NCBI RefSeq assembly: GCF_000955955.1
Contig: NZ_JYJG01000260.1
Location: forward strand, 1 to 17,982
From: Lentzea aerocolonigenes
Lineage (GTDB): Bacteria; Actinomycetota; Actinomycetes; Mycobacteriales; Pseudonocardiaceae
Direction of reading: 5' to 3'
DNA length: 17,982 nt
Shown: one piece after another, positions 1-7,134 of the stretch
Layout: each line of letters begins with the position of its first letter
How positions within the stretch are numbered: the stretch's first letter is position 1
The notes under the pieces: generated by a model
The model's input: the letters and a program-made list of their open reading frames with translations, nothing else
Told to the model about the DNA's origin: nothing
Databases searched by the model: none
Made by a program: the position numbers and the translations under genes

Positions 1-3000
1 CACATCGACCCTGCCGCCAACACCGACCCCAAGCTCGTCGAGCAGGTGAAGCAGGACGCCGCCAAGGGCGTCAACGACCTGCTGAACCAGGGCTACCGGC
101 TGCCCAGCGGCGACCAGTTCCACCTGAACCTGGAGTTCACCGACAACAGGGCGGACGCGCACACCACGGTCAGGGTCGACCCGAAGAACCCGAACGTCGA
201 CCAGACCCACTGGCAGCCCGGCACCAAACCCGAGGTCCTGGCCCACGAAACGCTGCACTACCTCGGCATTCCCGACGAGTACAGCGACTCCTCCCGCGTC
301 TTCCAGCAGCACGACACGAGCTCCGGCGTGCACAAGGACGACGGCGGCATGATGGGCGGCGACGTCCGCCTCGACAACCCCGGTCTGCGGCCGCGGCACC
401 TGTGGCTGGTCGAACGCACCGCCAACAGCCAGGTCGCCGTCCCCAACACCACGATCAACCCGGCCGGTCCGGCCACGGTGCCGGTGCCCGAGCACCTGCT
501 GAAGAACGCCAAGCCGAACCCGGCGCCCGTCCCGCAGCCCAACACCGCGCAGGACGTCGAGACCGACACCCGGCCGATGAAGCACCGTCGCGACGGCGAG
601 GACAGCGACACCGAGATCGCCCCGACCGACGACCGCGTCACCAAGCGCGGGCGCGGGCAGGCGACCTGGACCGAGCCCGGCCCGAGCAACAGCCGGCCGG
701 ACAGCCGGACCGATGCACTGGCCGACCAGCTGAGCACCATGTCGATCAGCGACCTCGACCCCGGCACCAAGTACAACGCGGCGTTCGCGAACCTCGGCGA
801 CGGCCGGATCGAGGTGCCCACCAAGGACACCTACCTCGACACCCTGAAGAAGAGCGTCGAGCAGAACAAGCGCCCGTCGTTCGTCATCAGCATCATCGTC
901 AGCCACAACAACCTGGGCGACATCAACGGGGTCATCGACGCCATCACCGCGGACGCCGGCCCCATCGCGGACGACATGGTGTTCGTGATCGGCGTCAACG
1001 GCCGCACCGGCGCGAACGCCGGCATGAGCACCAACATCGATCAAGCCAACGCCGCGATCGCGAACCGGAACGAACCGATCGCGCTGGTGCCGATGGAGTT
1101 CAACGACAAGGCCTTCCCGTACGGCAAGATGCGCAACCAGACCATGCAGAGCGACGCCACGCGGTTCGCGGTCGGCGCGCTGCACGGCAAGGGCACGCAC
1201 CCGTATCTGTCCATTCAGGACTTCGACACCGGCTCGCGCAGGGTGCCGAACGGCAAGGACGTCTTCACGCACTTCACCGAGTCGCTGAACCCACCGGAGA
1301 TCGGGCCGATCCGCCCGTTGATGCACGGCGGCGGCTACCGCGTCGGCGACCCCGACGCGCTGATCACCGACATCCAGGCCAAGATCACCACCGAGCAGGC
1401 GAAGCTCGACGCGGACACGTCGCTGAAAGCCGATGAGCGCGCGGAGAAGCAGCGGGAGCTGGACCTCGCGACCGAACACATCTCGCCGCAGCACCGGCAG
1501 GCGTTCGTCGCGAAGTTCGAGCAGGCGATGAACGACGACATGCACGCGCGGGTCCGCCAGGCGGACTCGGCGCCGCTGACGCCGTACTGGCCGGAACCCA
1601 ACCTGTTCATCGACGCGACCGTGCCACTGGTCGACCCGTCGGTGAAGTTCAGCGACGGCCTGGGCGAGTTCAACGGGCTCGGCCAGTCGATGAACGCCTT
1701 CGCCGGCAAGGATATCGTCGAGGTCCACCAGAACAAGCTCCCGGCGCCGGACACGACCAGGGCGCTCACCGAGGCCAAGGCGCAGCTCGAAGCCGACATC
1801 GCGGCACGGGGCGGAGAGCCGAACGCCAAGGAGGCCCGCGCCCTCGCCGAGATCGAGGCCGGCCTGCAGGCCAACCAGGACCCCGCCACCGCCAAGGCGA
1901 ACAACGACGCCGAGGTCGACGCCGCGATCTCCGTCGACCTGCAGACCAACCGCCACCCGTTGCGCGGCGAGACCTTCCACACCGACTTCGTCGAAGGCGC
2001 GGTGGGCACGGACCTGTCCCGGCTCGCGTTCGACTTCGCCAAGGACGACGGCAAGTCGTGGCCGCAGTCGCACGTGGAGCTCACGACGGTGGCCGGCCGC
2101 ACGTTCGGCGGTGACCCCGGGCCGGCGGCGAAGAAGGCGAAGTTCGAGACCTCGGCCGCGGACATCCGCAAGCAGTTCCAGGACAGCAGGACCGGCAGGG
2201 GCGGCAAGGCCCCCAAGGCCAACCCGGACAAGCCGCACGACCAGCGCGAACCCCAGCAGCTGGTCGACCACACGCAAAGCGGTCCGCAAGGCTGGAACCC
2301 CTCTCGGGTCGACGCGCTCAAGCTCGGCTGGGAGGACAAGAACACGCTCAACAAGGCGGTCTCGGCGCCGGTCCCCGGGCACGGCCACATGGGCGTCGAC
2401 CCGCAGACCGACACGTCCACCGACTACCCGCCGGAGCGGGTGAAGCCGCCGGGCAGCAAGAAGCCGCTGCCTCCGCGCCAGGAGCACGAGCTCGGCCACA
2501 TCGACCCGACTACCAAGCAGCAGAAGATGGCGACGGTCGTGAACACCGCGCTGTCGGACAACAACAGCAACATCACCCGCACGTTCGGCACGTTCGAGGC
2601 CGTCCTGCCGCGCGCGGGTGAGCCGCGGCCGGACGGCATGTACAACGCGGTGCACGACGCGCTCGTCGAGGAGTCCGGCGGCAGGAAGGGCAAGAAGATC
2701 CCAACGGCCGCGGACCTGCGCAAGAACACGGTCCGGCAGGGCGCGGTCGCGTCCACGAGCGTCACCACGCAGATCGCGGACTTCCACCAGCAGCACGGCC
2801 TGGCGAACGGCCACCTGGTCAACGCGGTCATCGAGCCGGGTCCGGCCGAGATCCCGCCGGGACTCCAGAGCGGCTACGACCACCCGGTCGACAACTCCGG
2901 CACGCCCGGCGCCGAACTGACCGGAGGACAGCGCGCCGAGCAGGACTCGATCGACGCCGACGAGAAGGCCGTGGAGAGGAACAGGGCCGACATGGCCGAG

Positions 3001-3300
3001 CTCCTCGCCTTCCAGCTGCTCGCGACCGAGCTCAACCGGCCGATCGTCGTCCACGGCCCGAACGACGCCGAGACGACCGTCATGCCGTTGCACGACCTCC
3101 AGCCGGAGGTGCTGGACAACTCCACGCAGAAGGACAAGGACAAGGCCGCCGCGTGGAAGCCCACCCCGCTCAGCGGGCCCGAGCTGCACATCGACCGGCA
3201 CCCGAACCCGGACGGCCGGACCAGGTACACCACGCACGACCCGAACAACCCGCCGGGATCGGACACCGTGGACCAGGACATGGAGGTCGACACCCGTCCG
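1..3300 (+). repeat. Protein module copy 1 (metzincin, GT-A-like, OTU-like)
   Basis: First copy of the duplicated module inside the giant gene; its left end is cut by the window. The protease motif is at 244-282 and its candidate Met-turn at 343-363. The GT-A-like DxD is at 1219-1227. The OTU-like GMYNAV starts at 2635. Between the GT and OTU parts is a charged, Ala/Glu-rich segment (about 1360-1560 and 1740-1930), likely helical or coiled coil; the first stretch is longer than its counterpart in copy 2. Copy 1 ends in a linker containing QDMEVDTRP (3274-3300). Confidence 0.7.
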
Positions 3301-6183
3301 GCGCCGCCCGCTCCCCCGGCCGACGCCCCCACGCCGTCGCACAACCCGTTGCACAGCACGGAGAACAGTGCACCGTGGTTCGACCCGCAGAATCCCGTGT
3401 CGTCTCGGTCCATTGCGGACGCTCGCGCCACTACCCCGGCCACCAGCTGGGTGCGCGGTGAGGACGCCGGTGTCTTGGACAACACCACGATCAGCCCCGC
3501 CGGCATCGACATGAAGGCCTGGCGCGGCCCGATCGCCTACGACAACCGCGTCCTGGACGTCGGCGGCGTGCCGGTGCGGGACTTCACCGTCCGGCTGCAC
3601 CTCGACAACGGCACCACCGACGTCCAGGACCGGACCCGCGCTGGCGTCGAGGAGATGTTCAACCAGGGCTACCGGCTGCCGGGCGGCGAGCAGTTCCACG
3701 TCACGGTGGAGTTCACCGACAACCCGGCCGACGCGCACGCCACGATCAACGTCACCGACGACCCCGAGGGCCGGGCGAACCAGCTGACGTGGCCGGCGCA
3801 CACGGACTCGCGGCGGCTCGCGCACGAGGTCGGGCACTTCCTCGGCCTGCGCGACGAGTACCTCGAGACCGACGACGTGAAGCCGATCTTCCAGCACCAG
3901 GACGGCAAGGGACACGTCGTCGCCGACAACTCTCCGATGACCGCCGGGATCGGCAAGGTGGACGCGCAGCTCAAGCCGCGGCACCTGGAGCTGATCGAGA
4001 GCCGGATGCAGGCGCTGCAGTCGCACAACAAGCCGCAACCCGGGCCGTTCGAGTCCGACCTGCCCGCGCCGAACATGCCCAAGCGCGAGCGTCCGGACAC
4101 AATGGACGTCGACCGGGAAGGTGAGCCCTCCAAGCGTCTTCGTGAAGACGACGTCGACGTCGAGATGACCGCGCCGGACGTCGAGCTGGTGAACGAAGGC
4201 GGCGTGCACAACGCGGCGTTCGAGAGCTTGGCGAACGGGCGGACTCTCACGCCGATCACGGCCGAGAACTACCTGCAGCGCACCAAGGACAGCATCGCGA
4301 ACAACGAGCCGCCGGCGTTCGTCGTGAGCATGATCGTCCGGGCGAGCGAGCTGGACCAGCTCAACGACGTGATCAACGGCGTCATGGCCAACACCGGTGA
4401 CATGAACGGCCGCGTGGCGTTCGTGCTGGGCGTGAACGCGGCGTCGCAGCAGGACATCGACACCGCGCTGGCCGCCGCGGCTCCGACGGTCAACGGCCGC
4501 ACCGAGCCGATCGCGCTGGTGAGCGTGCCGCACGGGTCGAAGGGCTTCAAGTTCGGCGAGACCCGCAACGCCACGCTGAACAGCAACGCCCACGAGTACG
4601 CCGTGACGGCGCTGGCCGCCAACGGCAAGCACCCGTACGTCTCGGTCATGGACTTCGACGCTGGCGACCGCAGGACCCGCGAGGGCACTCACGTCTTCTC
4701 CCACGTCGAGCAGCTCCTGCACGCCGAGGAGGTCGGCCCGGCGGACGGTCCGGACACCCCGGCGCCGTTGCGGCCGTTGCTGGTCGGTGGCGGCTACCGC
4801 GTGGCCATCACGCCGGAACAACTGCACGCGGACGTCCTGGCCCGCATCGACGGCGACACCAAGACGAACGAGGCGCAGAAGCAGGCCTACCGGGAACGGC
4901 TGAACGAGGAGGGCTTCGCGGACCGCTTCGTGCACATGATCGACGCGGACATGCACGCCCGCCGCACCCAGCAGGGCATCCACCCGTTGCTGCCCTACAC
5001 GCCGGAACCGAACCTGTTCTTCGACGCACTCGTGCCGCTCGCCGACCCGTCGGTGAAGTTCGGCGAGGGTGCGGCGGAGTTCGGGCAGCTCGGCTCGTCG
5101 CTGAACAAGTTCCACGCCGTGGAGATCGCCGCGCACTACGACCCGCGCACCGCTCAGGAGCGCTCCGGCGAGGTGCCCGTCGACCAGGCGAAGTTGGCCG
5201 CGGCGGCCGAGCAGGTCAGGGTCGACGTGCAGAACAACCGCGACCCCGTGCGCGGCCAGGCGTTCACCACGGACTTCGTCTCGGGTGACACCGGCACCGA
5301 CCTGTCCCGGATCGCCTACGGGCTGATCACGGACGGCAAACTGCCGCAGTCGCACACCGCGCTGCCGAACGTGAGCGAACGCTTCTTCGACGGCAAGCCC
5401 GCCAAGAAGGGCACCGCGTTCGCCGAGGAACGTGCGCGGCTCTCGACCGGTGAGCAGCGGGTCGTCGAGCCGTTCCGCCCGCCGGCCGAGGGGCACACGA
5501 CGAACACGTGGAACCCTCCTGGCAAGGTGAAGACGCAGCTCGGCGCGCCGGCGAAGAACCGGATGAACCCCGCTGTGTCGGCGCCGATGCCCGCGCCGTT
5601 CAACGACCAGCAGGCGGGCGTGCAGAAGGACCAGAAGGTCGTGGCGGCGCACGGGATCGTGGCGTCCGATCATCTGAACCACACGCTCCGGCAGGTGCGG
5701 CACCTCAACACCGACGTGCTGCGCGGCCAGAACCCGCCGCCGACCACCGACACCGGCCTCTACGCGGCAGTCGGCGCGGCGAAGGGGGTGAACCCGGCGG
5801 CGCTGCGGCTGGAGGTCGTGGAGCTCGCCGCACGCAACCCCGCGGTGGCCAAGGCGGTGGCGGACTTCACCGTCAGCAGGCCGATGCACGACGGGCACAT
5901 GGTCGGCGCGCTGGTGGAGAACGTGAACTGGCACATGCAGCCGGACGCCAAGGAGAACAGCGGCGCCGGCAACGCCCGTGACCTGGTCGGACACCTCATC
6001 GCGACCCAACAGCAGGTGAACGTGCGGATCCACCAGCCGGGCGGCAACCCGGTGCTGCTCCGGCCGATGGGCGACGCGGTGACCGCAACGGTCGACATCG
6101 AGATGGTGATGAACGGCCGCCAGGTCACCTATCGGCCATACCGTGGTCCACAGGGGCTACACCAGGACGAACCGATGCTTTAG
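1..6183 (+). CDS. Giant polymorphic-toxin-like protein with duplicated metzincin / GT-A-like / OTU-like modules (5' partial)
   Basis: The frame is open from the first base to a TAG at 6181-6183, giving 2060 codons with the true start upstream. Seen directly: a unit of three parts occurs twice. Part one is a zinc-protease motif, HETLHYLGIPDEY (codons 82-94) and HEVGHFLGLRDEY (from codon 1275), followed by Met117 or Met1313 as possible Met-turns. Part two resembles a GT-A glycosyltransferase: a hydrophobic strand (about codons 292 and 1440), an RN motif (378, 1522), DFD as DxD (407, 1551), and GGGYR (from 443 and 1596). Part three looks OTU-like (about 860-1080 and 1890-2050), with GMYNAV and GLYAAV where a catalytic Cys would be expected. 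Linkers are rich in Pro, Asp, Lys and Arg. Similar giant multi-domain proteins in actinomycetes are often WXG100/type VII-linked polymorphic toxins, but the part that would show this is outside the window. Function is inferred, not recognised. Confidence 0.8.
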   Translation, partial: HIDPAANTDPKLVEQVKQDAAKGVNDLLNQGYRLPSGDQFHLNLEFTDNRADAHTTVRVDPKNPNVDQTHWQPGTKPEVLAHETLHYLGIPDEYSDSSRVFQQHDTSSGVHKDDGGMMGGDVRLDNPGLRPRHLWLVERTANSQVAVPNTTINPAGPATVPVPEHLLKNAKPNPAPVPQPNTAQDVETDTRPMKHRRDGEDSDTEIAPTDDRVTKRGRGQATWTEPGPSNSRPDSRTDALADQLSTMSISDLDPGTKYNAAFANLGDGRIEVPTKDTYLDTLKKSVEQNKRPSFVISIIVSHNNLGDINGVIDAITADAGPIADDMVFVIGVNGRTGANAGMSTNIDQANAAIANRNEPIALVPMEFNDKAFPYGKMRNQTMQSDATRFAVGALHGKGTHPYLSIQDFDTGSRRVPNGKDVFTHFTESLNPPEIGPIRPLMHGGGYRVGDPDALITDIQAKITTEQAKLDADTSLKADERAEKQRELDLATEHISPQHRQAFVAKFEQAMNDDMHARVRQADSAPLTPYWPEPNLFIDATVPLVDPSVKFSDGLGEFNGLGQSMNAFAGKDIVEVHQNKLPAPDTTRALTEAKAQLEADIAARGGEPNAKEARALAEIEAGLQANQDPATAKANNDAEVDAAISVDLQTNRHPLRGETFHTDFVEGAVGTDLSRLAFDFAKDDGKSWPQSHVELTTVAGRTFGGDPGPAAKKAKFETSAADIRKQFQDSRTGRGGKAPKANPDKPHDQREPQQLVDHTQSGPQGWNPSRVDALKLGWEDKNTLNKAVSAPVPGHGHMGVDPQTDTSTDYPPERVKPPGSKKPLPPRQEHELGHIDPTTKQQKMATVVNTALSDNNSNITRTFGTFEAVLPRAGEPRPDGMYNAVHDALVEESGGRKGKKIPTAADLRKNTVRQGAVASTSVTTQIADFHQQHGLANGHLVNAVIEPGPAEIPPGLQSGYDHPVDNSGTPGAELTGGQRAEQDSIDADEKAVERNRADMAELLAFQLLATELNRPIVVHGPNDAETTVMPLHDLQPEVLDNSTQKDKDKAAAWKPTPLSGPELHIDRHPNPDGRTRYTTHDPNNPPGSDTVDQDMEVDTRPAPPAPPADAPTPSHNPLHSTENSAPWFDPQNPVSSRSIADARATTPATSWVRGEDAGVLDNTTISPAGIDMKAWRGPIAYDNRVLDVGGVPVRDFTVRLHLDNGTTDVQDRTRAGVEEMFNQGYRLPGGEQFHVTVEFTDNPADAHATINVTDDPEGRANQLTWPAHTDSRRLAHEVGHFLGLRDEYLETDDVKPIFQHQDGKGHVVADNSPMTAGIGKVDAQLKPRHLELIESRMQALQSHNKPQPGPFESDLPAPNMPKRERPDTMDVDREGEPSKRLREDDVDVEMTAPDVELVNEGGVHNAAFESLANGRTLTPITAENYLQRTKDSIANNEPPAFVVSMIVRASELDQLNDVINGVMANTGDMNGRVAFVLGVNAASQQDIDTALAAAAPTVNGRTEPIALVSVPHGSKGFKFGETRNATLNSNAHEYAVTALAANGKHPYVSVMDFDAGDRRTREGTHVFSHVEQLLHAEEVGPADGPDTPAPLRPLLVGGGYRVAITPEQLHADVLARIDGDTKTNEAQKQAYRERLNEEGFADRFVHMIDADMHARRTQQGIHPLLPYTPEPNLFFDALVPLADPSVKFGEGAAEFGQLGSSLNKFHAVEIAAHYDPRTAQERSGEVPVDQAKLAAAAEQVRVDVQNNRDPVRGQAFTTDFVSGDTGTDLSRIAYGLITDGKLPQSHTALPNVSERFFDGKPAKKGTAFAEERARLSTGEQRVVEPFRPPAEGHTTNTWNPPGKVKTQLGAPAKNRMNPAVSAPMPAPFNDQQAGVQKDQKVVAAHGIVASDHLNHTLRQVRHLNTDVLRGQNPPPTTDTGLYAAVGAAKGVNPAALRLEVVELAARNPAVAKAVADFTVSRPMHDGHMVGALVENVNWHMQPDAKENSGAGNARDLVGHLIATQQQVNVRIHQPGGNPVLLRPMGDAVTATVDIEMVMNGRQVTYRPYRGPQGLHQDEPML
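3505..6150 (+). repeat. Protein module copy 2 (metzincin, GT-A-like, OTU-like)
   Basis: Second copy, in the same order. The protease motif is at 3823-3861, the candidate Met-turn at 3937, the GT-A-like DxD at 4651-4659, and the OTU-like GLYAAV from 5755. Distances between equivalent motifs shrink along the copies (3579, 3432, then 3120 nt), so copy 2 has lost, or copy 1 gained, linker sequence. Protein similarity is clear but DNA identity is only moderate, so the duplication is old and both copies have been kept in frame. Confidence 0.7.
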
Positions 6184-6184
6184 C

Positions 6185-7075
6185 GTGACTCGCGTGGACG
6201 AGTTCGCGGAGGCGCTCCGGTCGGCGATCACCAATCGTGGTCTCGGTCTGGAGCGACTCCGTGAACACCTCTCGCAACACGGCGTGTCCGTGTCCTTGGC
6301 GACGCTGAGCTACTGGCAGACCGGTCGCAGTCGTCCTGAGCGCAAGAAGTCGCTGCAGGCCGTTGTCCACTTGGAACACATCCTGCAGGTGCCTCCAGGC
6401 CACCTCTCGGAGCTTTTGGGGCCGCCCCGGCCGCGTGGGCGGTGGCTGCGCAAGGCTCCCGCGCCGATGTCCGCGTTCTGGCCGGAGCCGTCCCAGGTCG
6501 AGCACGCGCTGGACGACATGGAGACGCGCTGGGACGACCAGCTGATCCGGGTGAGCCAGCAGGACTTCGTGACCATCGGGGCGGATCGCACCGAGCGGTC
6601 CTTCAGGTCGCGGCAGGTGCTGTCCGCGTCGATGAACGGACCTGACCGGTGGGTCGTGATCATGCACATCGACGAGCACGACCGGCCGTTGCCCGAGCTG
6701 CGGGCGTTGAAGAACTGCGAGATCGGACGGCTCGTGGAGGACGAGACACAGGGTTTCCTGGCCGCGGAACTGTTGTTCGACAAGGTGCTGCGCAAGGGCG
6801 AGAGCATCGTGATCGAGCACGAGCTGGTGAACCGGGCGCCGTGTCCGCTTGCGACGAACTACGAGCGCAAGTTCCGGTTGCCCACCAGGGAATACGTGCT
6901 CGAGGTGACGTTCGAGGGTGCTCTGCCCGCCTCGGTCGTTCAGCTCTCCGACAACTCCGCGGTGGATCCGAGCTCGACTCTGCTGGACGTGGCGCTGGAC
7001 GTGCAGCCCGGTGTGCGCGGTTTTCGGTGGGACTGGGACTTAAAAGTGAAACAGGACTTAAAAGTTACGCATTAA
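6185..7075 (+). CDS. XRE-like helix-turn-helix regulator with uncharacterised C-terminal domain
   Basis: Encodes 296 aa from GTG 6185; GTG 6194 is an equally possible start and GTG 6143 would overlap the giant gene. I prefer 6185 or 6194 because the recognisable domain begins at DEFAEALRSAI. The first ~75 residues look like an actinobacterial XRE-type DNA-binding domain, with TLSYWQTGRSRPER as the recognition region and a Pro-rich joint PPRPRGRW. The remaining ~200 residues seem to be a beta-rich domain of unknown function, with no transmembrane segment. No good Shine-Dalgarno lies at a normal distance. The stop of the giant gene ends one base before GTG 6185, so translation may be coupled to it. 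The last codons carry a 12-bp direct repeat that may act as an operator for the next gene. It is probably a regulator; its target is unknown. Confidence 0.75.
   Translation: MTRVDEFAEALRSAITNRGLGLERLREHLSQHGVSVSLATLSYWQTGRSRPERKKSLQAVVHLEHILQVPPGHLSELLGPPRPRGRWLRKAPAPMSAFWPEPSQVEHALDDMETRWDDQLIRVSQQDFVTIGADRTERSFRSRQVLSASMNGPDRWVVIMHIDEHDRPLPELRALKNCEIGRLVEDETQGFLAAELLFDKVLRKGESIVIEHELVNRAPCPLATNYERKFRLPTREYVLEVTFEGALPASVVQLSDNSAVDPSSTLLDVALDVQPGVRGFRWDWDLKVKQDLKVTH
7036..7065 (+). repeat. 12-bp direct repeat GGACTTAAAAGT, 18-bp period
   Basis: Two exact copies at 7036-7047 and 7054-7065, encoded in the last codons of the XRE-like gene (as DLKV twice) and about 70-100 bp before the protease start. 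The AT-rich core stands out in this GC-rich DNA. It could be an operator for the downstream protease promoter. Confidence 0.6.
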
Positions 7076-7101
7076 CTTCCTGCTCATCGGCGAATTAGAT
7101 T
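7072..7101 (+). promoter_or_regulatory. Candidate promoter of the serine protease gene
   Basis: TTAACT (7072-7077) and TAGATT (7096-7101) are separated by 18 bp and resemble -35 and -10 boxes; TTAGAT (7095-7100) with 17 bp is an alternative. Transcription would begin near 7107, leaving a leader of about 28 nt with the AAGGAGG ribosome site at 7119-7125. Judged by eye only. Confidence 0.35.
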
Positions 7102-7134
7102 CGGGCCACCCTGCAACCAAGGAGGCCTTTCGCC

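Noticed and set aside
6185..7075. Immunity protein for the giant toxin-like gene
   Set aside because: The position fits, but the N-terminus looks like an XRE DNA-binding domain, so regulator is the better call.
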